DNA from: Bacillota bacterium
GTDB taxonomy: Bacteria > Bacillota > Clostridia > Acetivibrionales > DSM-1351
DNA: 64,000 nt
Assembly: GCA_023433945.1 (NCBI GenBank)
Contig: JAEYTP010000079.1
Location: 29,982 to 93,981, forward strand
Direction of reading: 5' to 3'
This document shows positions 26,523 through 34,430 of this stretch, piece after piece. Each line of letters starts with the position of its first letter. Position 1 is the stretch's first letter. A program made the position numbers and the translations under genes. The notes beneath the pieces are model-generated. The model searched no databases. It saw only the letters and a program-made list of their open reading frames with translations, and was not told where the DNA came from.

Positions 26523-27221
26523 ATGTCATTAAACAGCCTGAAAGCAAGCATGTATAAAATTCTAGCAAATATAGCATTTAACAAAGGGGATACTACAACA
26601 GCTATAGCTCGCCTTGGACAAGCATATGAAACCGGTTGTGCAAAACCACAAACAGTAACTACCTATGCATATCTTCTTCTAAAATCAGGAGAAATAGATA
26701 AATCCATGGGTATTTTTGAGAAGCAGTTGGCTTCGTACAGCTTACCAGAAAATCTGAGAAATAGCGCAAAAGGCAGTTATGCTCTTGCACTTTGGAAAAA
26801 AGGTGATTTGCAAAAAGCCATTTCTTTATTAGAAGATATACTCCCTAAATACAAAAATACCAATGTGTATGGCAGCCTTGGTTATTTTTATAATCTTAAC
26901 GGTGATTTGGATAAAGCCTTAAGCTTTAATCTCGAGGCATATGAGTATAATTCAACAGGTCAAGTCATACTTGACAACCTAGGGCAAACCTACTTCCTTC
27001 TTGGAGAGTATGACAAGTCAAAAGAGATCTTTGATAAACTCATGCAGATGAAACCTACTTTCCCTGAGGCGTATTATGATTATGCTTTGCTTATGGAAGC
27101 ACTAGGTGAGAGAAACGAAGCTCTTGAGGCCCTAGATAAGGCTCTTTATTGCAAGGTCTCCTTCCTCTCTGATATTACAAGAGAAATAATAGAAAATAAA
27201 ATAGCAGAGTTGTCTAACTAG
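26523..27221 (+). CDS. Tetratricopeptide-repeat protein
   Basis: 232 residues with about five TPR helix pairs (for example GDTTTAIARLGQAYETG, GDLQKAISLLEDILP, GDLDKALSFNLEAYEYN, GEYDKSKEIFDKLMQMKP, GERNEALEALDKALY). There is no signal peptide or membrane helix, so it is probably a cytoplasmic scaffold. GGAGG lies 8 bases ahead of the ATG. It is the last gene of the capA/LtaS-like operon; an adaptor role is inferred only from that. Confidence 0.85.
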   Translation: MSLNSLKASMYKILANIAFNKGDTTTAIARLGQAYETGCAKPQTVTTYAYLLLKSGEIDKSMGIFEKQLASYSLPENLRNSAKGSYALALWKKGDLQKAISLLEDILPKYKNTNVYGSLGYFYNLNGDLDKALSFNLEAYEYNSTGQVILDNLGQTYFLLGEYDKSKEIFDKLMQMKPTFPEAYYDYALLMEALGERNEALEALDKALYCKVSFLSDITREIIENKIAELSN

Positions 27222-27272
27222 CGCTATTAGCTAAGAATTTATTGATGCTTAAACTTTTTATCACTAAAATTG

Positions 27273-27306
27273 AGGCTGTACGGTTGATACCGTCCAGCCT
27301 TTTATT
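27273..27306 (+). terminator. Rho-independent terminator
   Basis: AGGCTG-T-ACGGT pairs with ACCGT-C-CAGCCT (27273-27300) around a TGAT loop, then TTTATTT. It ends the capA operon. Confidence 0.85.
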
Positions 27307-27495
27307 TATACAACATTTATTCACAGATTATTGCTATTTATATATTAATTATTCACGGGTAATGCTATTTTATACACCACTTAATCACAAGTGTTGCTAT
27401 CTTCATATAAGAATCAATACCCTGTCATTATAGTCATACAACATTTATTCACTGATGTTGCTATCATACAACATATGCACTGACATTGCTTATAC
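27307..27495. repeat. Degenerate ~30-bp tandem repeat, six units
   Basis: Units resembling ATACAACATTTATTCACTGA followed by TGTTGCTATC start near 27307, 27339, 27372, 27405, 27436 and 27466. The fifth and sixth are closest to each other. The last unit contains the stop codon (27490-27492) of the SGNH hydrolase gene. Confidence 0.8.
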
Positions 27496-28173
27496 CTCAA
27501 GCATCAACAATGCCTCAAGTATCCTCTCATGACCCTTCTCATTGGGGTGAATCCCATCCGCGCAGAAATTGGACTCATAATCATTGCACACAAGAAAGCT
27601 TTCTCTGACATTTATCAATCTGCAATTATTTTGCCGCGCTACAAACTCCACAGCATTGTTGTATGCCTCCTGCCAACGATATATCTTTGCAACATCTCCT
27701 AGCCATTTCAAGATGTTTTCTTTCTTTAGTCCTCTGGAAATCCAGTTAAAATACAATTCAGGGTGTAGAGGTGGTAAATTCATAAGCACTGGTATTGCGC
27801 CTTTCTCCTTTACCTTATTAATCATGCTCTGAATAGTTGTTTTGAAGTTTTCAATCGGGGTTTTTGGATTATGATGAGCTAAGGGATCATTGGCAACCTC
27901 GCTCCAATTGAAATCACAATCATTACCACCATACTCTATAACAATTATATCACCGTCTGAAACTGCATTTTTCTCTAATGAAAGCGTTAATCTGTTAAGT
28001 GCCTTAGTTGATGTCATTCCAAAAAAAGCGTTGTTCTTGACATTGAAATTCGTTCTCTGAGCAAAAGCATTAATACTGTTGTTTTGCAACACTTTATATT
28101 TTCCATCTGTATCATCTAGTACAACTCCCTTTAAAATTGAATCTCCCCAAAAAGATATAGTTTTACCTTCCAT
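27490..28173 (-). CDS. SGNH/GDSL-family hydrolase
   Basis: 227 residues from the ATG at 28173 (GGAGG 8 bases upstream; an ATG 15 bases further out lacks a site). Esterase/lipase fold of the GDSL type: block I FWGDSI (Ser nucleophile), Gly in NNAFFGMTS, block III IEYGGNDCDF and block V CADGIHPNEKGH with the catalytic Asp and His. No signal peptide, so it is cytoplasmic; likely deacylation of a small ester or sugar. The gene stands alone and its 3' end merges with a tandem repeat. Confidence 0.87.
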   Translation of the reverse strand: MEGKTISFWGDSILKGVVLDDTDGKYKVLQNNSINAFAQRTNFNVKNNAFFGMTSTKALNRLTLSLEKNAVSDGDIIVIEYGGNDCDFNWSEVANDPLAHHNPKTPIENFKTTIQSMINKVKEKGAIPVLMNLPPLHPELYFNWISRGLKKENILKWLGDVAKIYRWQEAYNNAVEFVARQNNCRLINVRESFLVCNDYESNFCADGIHPNEKGHERILEALLMLEV

Positions 28174-28351
28174 TTTATTTTCCTCCATAAAAATATATCA
28201 ATACGTTAATTTTATTATTTGTTATAGTTACTATTTTTATTACATCTAGTTTTCGTCTCTATGTTATATAATTTATTTAAATATGTCAAGTATTTATTTA
28301 AAGTAATATTTAAATTAATACTGAGGCATGATATAATTGGTATTACTATTA

Positions 28352-28400
28352 TTGTGAGTAAATTATATGGATATTATTTGTGAGGTAAATTATATGGATA
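28352..28400 (+). repeat. Tandem duplication of a ribosome binding site and start codon
   Basis: TTGTGAG-TAAATTATATGGATA (28352-28373) recurs as TTGTGAGGTAAATTATATGGATA (28378-28400). The second copy has GAGG in place of GAG, and its ATG (28394) is the better start. Confidence 0.8.
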
Positions 28401-29017
28401 CTAATACTGAAAAAACTACTCAAATACTTTCTGATTTCTCAGCATCTTTAAAGGCCTTTAAGACTGAAGACTGGAATCAGTTTCCTACAATTGAACTTTA
28501 TATGGATCAGGTAGTAACATACTTGGAGCGTTTACTTAAGCTATTTGACGATGGAGATGTGAAAAATAAATATATTACATCAAGTATGATTAATAACTAC
28601 GTAAAAGAAGGCTATGTAAAAAGACCTGTTAATAAAAAATACGATCGTAGCCACCTCATTACGTTGTATATTATGTCGCTTCTTAAAAACGTACTACCTA
28701 TTCCCCTGATAGCAGGTTCACTTAATGAATATGTGGATGAAGGCAATTATAAGTTATTTTACGATGAGTTTGGAAAGCTTCAGGATAAGGCATTTGAAGA
28801 GGTTTCAGACAAGCTTACTACGATATTAGGTCAGACTGCTGAGGATAATTATGAATCAGATTTACGATTGTTTGCTCTTCAATTAACCAGCCAGGCGAAT
28901 GCATATCGACTTGTTGCAGAGAAGGTATTATCAACACTGAATGCTGAAAAGCTAGAAGTTGAACGAAGAGAAAAAGAAAAGGTTAAGGCTAAAGATAAGG
29001 ATAAAGATAAAATTTAA
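28394..29017 (+). CDS. DUF1836 domain protein (MerR/XRE-like DNA-binding fold)
   Basis: 207 residues from the ATG at 28394. The DUF1836 core includes YITSSMINNYVKEGYVKRPVNKKYDRSHLITLYIMSLLKNVLPIP, which resembles a MerR-type winged helix with a conserved K-Y-x-R segment. The tail is Lys/Glu/Asp-rich (KEKVKAKDKDKDKI). The family is poorly characterised and probably binds DNA. GAGG lies 8 bases from the ATG. It stands alone upstream of ytaF, with a 172-base gap that shows no further feature. Confidence 0.8.
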   Translation: MDTNTEKTTQILSDFSASLKAFKTEDWNQFPTIELYMDQVVTYLERLLKLFDDGDVKNKYITSSMINNYVKEGYVKRPVNKKYDRSHLITLYIMSLLKNVLPIPLIAGSLNEYVDEGNYKLFYDEFGKLQDKAFEEVSDKLTTILGQTAEDNYESDLRLFALQLTSQANAYRLVAEKVLSTLNAEKLEVERREKEKVKAKDKDKDKI

Positions 29018-29189
29018 GATATATAAAGGGTACAATAATATATAAAAGACATAGTTTACGATGTAGAAAAGATAAAATTGAGAATATGCGTTAATAGAAA
29101 TATGTCACCTCTCAAATCATTTAAATAATTATAATGACAAGCACACATTTCCTCAACTGTAAATATACTAAACAGGTGAGGTGATAGTA

Positions 29190-29810
29190 GTGCTTTTTTT
29201 ATCCATTTTTTTGCTCTGTATTGCCCCAAATCTAGATAATATGGCAATTGGTTTAGCTTATGGAGCAAGAAAAATAAACGTTCCATTCAAATCAAACTTT
29301 GCAATCGCAATATTTTCAGGCCTTGCAACCCTTTTATCAGCTGCTCTGGGGAATGTTATTTCGAACATTATGCCTTCATTTATAGGTAATGCTATTGGTG
29401 GTAGCATAGTAAGTATTATGGGTGCATATACAATATACCAATACTTCCATGATAAAAAGCAAGTTAACCATTCACATAATATAGATGAACTAGGTATCGA
29501 AAACCTGAAAGCAATAATGGAGGACCCTACAATTGCAGATAAGGATTTTTCAGGTGATATATCCTTGAAAGAATCAATATTGCTTGGTATCGCCCTGGCA
29601 GTTAACTGTTTAGGGACAGGGCTTGGCGCCGGAATGGTAGGAATAAATATTTTTGTGCTTAGCTTATGTGTAGTCGTTTTTAGTGTCATAACCATTTGGA
29701 TAGGAGCTTTCCTAGGAAAAAGATTTGCTTCAAGGTTTTTAGGTCAAAATGCTACTCTTATTTCAGGAGTCCTTCTGTTTTGTGTAGGAATCTACGAGAT
29801 TCTCCTCTAG
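29190..29810 (+). CDS. ytaF: Sporulation membrane protein YtaF (MntP-like fold)
   Basis: 206 residues from a GTG at 29190 (GAGGTG 6 bases upstream). Six membrane helices are arranged as two triplets, with Asp-containing signature APNLDNMAIGLAYGARKI in the first helix pair and LGIALAVNCLGTGLGAGMVGI in the second half, as in YtaF and the related MntP manganese exporters. B. subtilis YtaF (about 210 residues) is expressed in sporulation. The exact role is unknown. Confidence 0.88.
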   Translation: MLFLSIFLLCIAPNLDNMAIGLAYGARKINVPFKSNFAIAIFSGLATLLSAALGNVISNIMPSFIGNAIGGSIVSIMGAYTIYQYFHDKKQVNHSHNIDELGIENLKAIMEDPTIADKDFSGDISLKESILLGIALAVNCLGTGLGAGMVGINIFVLSLCVVVFSVITIWIGAFLGKRFASRFLGQNATLISGVLLFCVGIYEILL

Positions 29811-29915
29811 GCTACGATATTAGCTATAGACTATTACAATATCCTATAGGCTAAGCTAATAGCATCACAATATCCAGTAGGCTATTTACTACAGACTTTG
29901 AGATATTACGATACA
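29808..29915. repeat. Degenerate ~32-37 bp repeat starting at the ytaF stop codon
   Basis: TAGGCTA recurs at 29808 (where TAG is the ytaF stop codon), about 29845 and about 29876, each followed by a variant of a TATTACAATATCC segment. Three decayed units. Confidence 0.55.
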
Positions 29916-29943
29916 ATAAGAAACTTTGTAAAAATGATATTAC

Positions 29944-30010
29944 TAAAAAAACAAAATTGCCATGAAGTAGTTTAACAGTATCTATCGTATAAGTTAAACT
30001 CCTCATGGCA
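29944..30010 (-). terminator. Terminator of the hexokinase/cysK transcript
   Basis: On the minus strand TGCCATGA (30003-30010) with GTTTAAC pairs with GTTAAACTA and TCATGGCA (29958-29965), followed by TTTTGTTTTTTT. A long loop lies in between. Confidence 0.75.
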
Positions 30011-30095
30011 TTAATATTTGATTGGTTATTTAGTTTTTTCTTGATATCTATTAAGTGTTTATTTTATCGCCTATTTGTTATCTACTCGTTCATTT

Positions 30096-31037
30096 TTATT
30101 CATTATCCTGCTGAAATAGTGTGGTAGAAAGGTATCTCTCACCTGTGTCCGGCAAGATAACAACAATACTCTTGCCTTTATTCTCTGGTCTGTTAGCGAT
30201 TTTAGTAGCTGCAAAGAGAGCAGCGCCTGAGGAAATACCTACAAGCAATCCCTCTAACTTGGATAACTTCCTAGCCGCCTCAAAGGCTTCATCGTTTTTA
30301 ACCTTGAAAATCTCATCTACAACATTTCTATCAAATACCTCAGGAATGAAGCCGGCTCCTATTCCCTGAATTCCGTGTGCACCTTTTTGTCCACCAGATA
30401 ATACAGCTGAATCAAATGGCTCAACAGCAACAATCCTGATTGATGCATTTTTCTCCTTTAATGCACTGCCTATACCAGTAATTGTCCCACCTGTTCCAAC
30501 GCCGCCAACAACCATATCAACCTTTCCATCAGTATCATTCCATATCTCTATTGCAGTAGTTTTTCTATGGCAATCAGGATTTGCAGGATTAGTGAACTGA
30601 CTTGGCATAAAAGAGTTTGGTATTTCATTTGCAAGCTCTTGTGCCCTCTTTATTGCTCCTGGCATTCCCTCTGAACCGGGTGTGAGAATAAGTTCTGCCC
30701 CTAATGCCTTTAACATATTTCTTCTCTCTTGAGAAAATGTTTCGGGTAGGGTGATTATTAACCTATATCCTTTTGAAGCAGCTACAAAGGCAAGCCCTAT
30801 TCCTGTATTTCCACTTGTTGACTCAATAATTACCGAGTTCTTATTCAAAATACCTTTATCTTCAGCATCCTTAATCATTGCATAAGCAATTCTGTCCTTC
30901 ACGCTACCTAGAGGATTAAAATACTCCAGTTTTGCTATAAGAGTCGCTGTAGGTGAAAATATGCTATTGTAATTTGATAGTTCTAGTAGTGGAGTATTTC
31001 CAATAAGCTCAGTAAGGCTACTGTATATTTTTGCCAT
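30096..31037 (-). CDS. cysK: Cysteine synthase A (O-acetylserine sulfhydrylase)
   Basis: 313 residues from the ATG at 31037 (AGGAGG 10 bases upstream; a GTG at 31046 is too close to it). A PLP enzyme making cysteine from O-acetylserine and sulfide. Schiff-base Lys47 lies in NPLGSVKDRIA, the substrate loop is STSGNTGIG (73-81), the phosphate cradle is VGGVGTGGTITG and the C-terminal block is GISSGAALFAA. It lies 31 bases downstream of the hexokinase gene and is co-transcribed with it. Confidence 0.96.
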   Translation of the reverse strand: MAKIYSSLTELIGNTPLLELSNYNSIFSPTATLIAKLEYFNPLGSVKDRIAYAMIKDAEDKGILNKNSVIIESTSGNTGIGLAFVAASKGYRLIITLPETFSQERRNMLKALGAELILTPGSEGMPGAIKRAQELANEIPNSFMPSQFTNPANPDCHRKTTAIEIWNDTDGKVDMVVGGVGTGGTITGIGSALKEKNASIRIVAVEPFDSAVLSGGQKGAHGIQGIGAGFIPEVFDRNVVDEIFKVKNDEAFEAARKLSKLEGLLVGISSGAALFAATKIANRPENKGKSIVVILPDTGERYLSTTLFQQDNE

Positions 31038-31068
31038 AAAAACCACCCCTCCTTGAAATGTCGTATTG

Positions 31069-32355
31069 CTATTGAGTTACTGCTACCGCAGCAGCAATTG
31101 CAGCACCTAATCCAGACCCGTCTTTTACGAGTTTGATTTCTATCATTTCTGCCTTTTCCCCTAATGTATCTTTAAACGCCTCAACCATCAGTTCGTGTAC
31201 TTTTGGCATCTTCTCATATATAGTACCATCAATGGCAATGACATGCTTTTCGTTTATATCAGTACCGCCATGTTGATGGAACAGAATGCCTAGAAACGAG
31301 GAAGCTACTAACCTGACTGTTCTTTTGAGGACAGCTTTGGATACCGCTTTAATGATTTCAGCATCTTCTCTACTACATAAATACTGTTCTTCCGTCTTGC
31401 ATGGGTATAATATAAAGTTTTCTACCATAAGCGCATTGAAGCTTTGACCAAAAAACTCCTTTGTATCAATATCAGCATTTGTAAAAAGTTCATTGTTTTT
31501 ATATAAGTCAAGTAGAATCTCCTTCACAAGGAATCCCATATAATAGCCTGAAACCATTTTTTCGAGCATCTGAGCCCCTGGAATCTGACTATTACTATCT
31601 ATGATATTATCATACTTTGTAACAGGTAAACCAACATTGTAATTACCTGACTCTATGTTTACAATCATGTTTCCACCATTGAGGGGATGATTCTTCTCCA
31701 AGTAACAAGTATTATGACCAGTCCCCATTATTGAGGCAATATCTGACTCCTGGTAGCTGTACATCGCTACAAGCTGAGTGCCCACTGTATCATTAAGTAT
31801 GGCAACTGGCTCGACATTGATGTTCTTTTCCTTCAATGCGTCCCCCAACAACTTATTTATATTTGAACCCTCTACTCCAGAGGTAGCTATTTCTTTTGTC
31901 CAGTGAATAAGATATGCTTCATTTATTCCTAATTGTTTACAAGGAAAGGAGAATGTATTGCCTAGATATAATTTTTCTTCTCCATCCACAAGTGACTTTA
32001 TACTTTCTGCCATGAAGCCAAAAAGCTGCTCTGCTGTAGTGTCGACCTTGGTAAGGTCATAGTCCTTTTCCCTATTTATTAACTTTGCCTTAATCTCACC
32101 AAGATTTTTAAAGTGTCCGTCTTCAATAGAAAACTTGGTGCATCTGAGGTTAGTCCCCCCCATATCAATAGTCATAAATGTTCCCTTTTCCTTGCCTGTA
32201 GGTTTACCTATATAAGATGGGAGCATTTTTAAGCAGGTTGTTTCACCTGAGAGCGTTTTTTCCATAGTATCCTTAAAAAGTAATGCAATATCAAGCATCT
32301 TTTGACCATCCACTTCAAAGTCAGATAGAATAGCGTTCAGTATATTGTTTTGCAC
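31069..32355 (-). CDS. Hexokinase of the eukaryotic-type hexokinase family
   Basis: 428 residues from a GTG with GAGGTGAT 6 bases upstream. ATP-dependent hexose phosphorylation. Motifs match the Hexokinase_1/Hexokinase_2 family rather than bacterial ROK or Glk enzymes: phosphate-1 IDMGGTNLRC (63-72), sugar loop NTFSFPCKQ (133-141), catalytic Asp in ILNDTVGT (Asp189), adenosine loop GTGHNTCY (211-218) and KDGSGLGAAIAAA at the C-terminus (usual G-S-G-K-G-A-A; Lys is Leu here). It is the first gene before cysK. Bacterial members are uncommon; acquisition by transfer is possible but not shown. Confidence 0.88.
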   Translation of the reverse strand: MQNNILNAILSDFEVDGQKMLDIALLFKDTMEKTLSGETTCLKMLPSYIGKPTGKEKGTFMTIDMGGTNLRCTKFSIEDGHFKNLGEIKAKLINREKDYDLTKVDTTAEQLFGFMAESIKSLVDGEEKLYLGNTFSFPCKQLGINEAYLIHWTKEIATSGVEGSNINKLLGDALKEKNINVEPVAILNDTVGTQLVAMYSYQESDIASIMGTGHNTCYLEKNHPLNGGNMIVNIESGNYNVGLPVTKYDNIIDSNSQIPGAQMLEKMVSGYYMGFLVKEILLDLYKNNELFTNADIDTKEFFGQSFNALMVENFILYPCKTEEQYLCSREDAEIIKAVSKAVLKRTVRLVASSFLGILFHQHGGTDINEKHVIAIDGTIYEKMPKVHELMVEAFKDTLGEKAEMIEIKLVKDGSGLGAAIAAAVAVTQ

Positions 32356-32527
32356 TTTAAATCACCTCAAAATTCCTTTATATAGATAGTATTCGTTCTA
32401 AAACAACGTATAGTTTTTATTTTATATTTACATTACCTATAGGTCAAGTAAAGATTGTTAACTTCCAAGGTATAATTTATTAATATTGTTATTTTTTTGC
32501 ACTTAAATATAGTAAAGTCCTTTAAAC

Positions 32528-32581
32528 TGAACTGACCCCTATAAGTTAGATTTTTTGGTCTAACTTATAGGGGCCAGTTCA
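32528..32581. mobile_element. MITE-like hairpin of two facing IS3/IS150-type ends
   Basis: TGAACTGACCCCTATAAGTT (32528-32547) continues to TTAGA and is mirrored, after a TTTTTTGG loop, by the reverse complement ending in CCAGTTCA at 32581. The arms of about 23 bp have a single mismatch. The arm resembles terminal inverted repeats of the IS3 family (TGAACTG-CCCC-AAAGTTAGA type). No transposase lies between. No T-run follows on either strand, which argues against a simple terminator. Confidence 0.5.
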
Positions 32582-32608
32582 CACCTTGTGCAACGGACCT
32601 TTCTTTAT

Positions 32609-33457
32609 TTAACCTTTAACAGCTCCAACAGTCATACTCTCAATGATTTTATCATTTAAGAACATATATACCGCAATACTTGGTATAATCATTATAACTA
32701 TCGCAGAAAGCTGGACTGACCAGTTCGTGGAATACTGTCCTTTAAACCGTGTCAGGCTCACTGGTAAAGTCATTTTATCTTGATCAGTCATCAAGATTAG
32801 TGCAAACATAAGCTCATTCCACATGCTTACAAAGTTAAATATTGTTATGGTAGCTATTGCCGACTTTGAAGTTGGTACAATCATTCTCCAGAATACCCCA
32901 CCCATAGAACAACCATCCATTACTGCTGCTTCTTCTATTTCTCTCGGGAATGCAGCCATAAATCCCGATAGTATAAATACTGAAGTGGGAAGTGCAAAAG
33001 CAACATATGGTAGAATTAACCCTAAATAACTAGTTGTAAGCTTAATTTTTGTAAAGAAGACAAACAATGGGATCAAAGTTGAATGGATAGGTATCATTAC
33101 ACCTAGAAGGAATAAAACCAACACAAATCCTGACAGCTTCCATTTCAGTCTCTTAATTGCAAATGCAGCCATACTACCAATTACAATTGTAATTATTACT
33201 GATATAAATGAAACTATAACTGAATTTAAAAAACTGATTGCAATCTTACCTGAAATTAATGCAGTTGAATAGTTATCAAAATGTGGGGTCAATGATATGC
33301 CCCACGGATTATTAAACAGCTCGGTGTTATCTTTGAGGGAATTAATTATTAACCATATCAGCGGATATACGCAGGTGATTGAAACTAGTATAAGTATAAA
33401 AAAAACTATTTTAGACGAAATACTCTTATTTGCAAAACTAGATACTTTATTGGCCAT
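32609..33457 (-). CDS. Carbohydrate ABC transporter permease (MalG type)
   Basis: 282 residues, six membrane helices, and the inner-membrane EAA loop EIEEAAVMDGCSMGGVFWRMIVP that contacts the ATPase. The start MANKVSS follows AAGGGGG. It is one of two permeases of a CUT1-type sugar importer. No ATPase gene is adjacent, so a shared ATPase of the MsmX/UgpC kind is expected. It is the last gene of the unit, and a mobile-element-like hairpin follows. Confidence 0.93.
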   Translation of the reverse strand: MANKVSSFANKSISSKIVFFILILVSITCVYPLIWLIINSLKDNTELFNNPWGISLTPHFDNYSTALISGKIAISFLNSVIVSFISVIITIVIGSMAAFAIKRLKWKLSGFVLVLFLLGVMIPIHSTLIPLFVFFTKIKLTTSYLGLILPYVAFALPTSVFILSGFMAAFPREIEEAAVMDGCSMGGVFWRMIVPTSKSAIATITIFNFVSMWNELMFALILMTDQDKMTLPVSLTRFKGQYSTNWSVQLSAIVIMIIPSIAVYMFLNDKIIESMTVGAVKG

Positions 33458-33478
33458 ATCAGCAATTTCCCCCTTCCA

Positions 33479-34363
33479 TTAAAATTCTATTGGCTCGGAT
33501 TTAAAAGCCTTGTTTAGTATCTGTGTTACCACCAGGCATAAAACCAGCAATACCACAGATATTGCACTTCCGTAGCCATATTGCATATCTCTAAAGGATT
33601 TTATGTACATGTATGATGCAATAACCTCACTAGCATGATTTGGTCCACCGCCTGACATTACAAATATCAAGTCAAAAAATCTTAGCGAGCCAGTTGCTAT
33701 TAAAACTGCATCAATACCAATTATAGGCTTTATTAAGGGCAGGGTAATGTACCTTACCATTTGTCCTGAGCTTGCCCCATCAATAACTGCGGCTTCACAT
33801 AGGCTTTTGGGAATATTCTCTATTGCAGCAAGATACAGAATCATATGATAACCCACAAACTGCCAACATATAACAACAATTATTGCAGGTAATACTGTCT
33901 TTTCATCCGCAAGCCATTGTTGGTCAAGATGTGACAAGCCAATAGCATCGAAGAATCTATTGATTATTCCAAAATCAGGACTGTAAATAAAAAACCAGAG
34001 CAATCCAACTGCAACGCTTGATAGCATGTTTGGCATAAAGAATACAGTCTTAAAAAATCTCTTTCCTTTTATATTTCCGCTAATTGCTATTGCTAAGGCT
34101 ATAGCAATGGGTATCTGTACAATAAGGGACAATAGCATAAGAATAAAAGTATTTTTCATACCTATTCTAAATACGTCATCCATAGTAAATAATTGCACAA
34201 AATTGTCTATACCAATGAATTTTCTCGTATCTAATATATTCCACTTAAACACACTGTAATAAGCAGTACTTGCAATGGGGACCATTACTATTGCTAAATA
34301 TATAAACAATGCCGGCATCAAGAATGCAAGGATTGTCTTTTTATTCCGTAACATTCGCTCCAT
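33479..34363 (-). CDS. Carbohydrate ABC transporter permease (MalF/UgpA type)
   Basis: 294 residues with six membrane helices (first at about 11-33) and the EAA loop NIPKSLCEAAVIDGASSGQMVRYITLP. The short N-terminal extension (no large periplasmic loop) places it with UgpA/LacF-type CUT1 subunits. It follows the binding-protein gene after a perfect 11-bp hairpin and is 21 bases from the second permease. Confidence 0.93.
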   Translation of the reverse strand: MERMLRNKKTILAFLMPALFIYLAIVMVPIASTAYYSVFKWNILDTRKFIGIDNFVQLFTMDDVFRIGMKNTFILMLLSLIVQIPIAIALAIAISGNIKGKRFFKTVFFMPNMLSSVAVGLLWFFIYSPDFGIINRFFDAIGLSHLDQQWLADEKTVLPAIIVVICWQFVGYHMILYLAAIENIPKSLCEAAVIDGASSGQMVRYITLPLIKPIIGIDAVLIATGSLRFFDLIFVMSGGGPNHASEVIASYMYIKSFRDMQYGYGSAISVVLLVLCLVVTQILNKAFKSEPIEF

Positions 34364-34395
34364 AATAAGCTCTCCCTGGTCTTATTTATTATTAA

Positions 34396-34420
34396 TGGTC
34401 AGGAGCAATGCTCCTGACCA
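34396..34420. other. Intercistronic hairpin after the binding-protein gene
   Basis: TGGTCAGGAGC and GCTCCTGACCA form a perfect 11-bp stem with an AAT loop. No T-run follows. As between malE and malF in E. coli, such a stem can protect the binding-protein mRNA and reduce permease expression. Confidence 0.7.
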
Positions 34421-34430
34421 CTATCAAATA

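Noticed and set aside
32521..32584. Simple rho-independent terminator for the sugar transporter operon
   Set aside because: The stem is strong but no T-run follows on the minus strand; the arm sequence looks like an insertion-sequence end, so it was recorded as a MITE-like element instead, although a terminator role remains possible.
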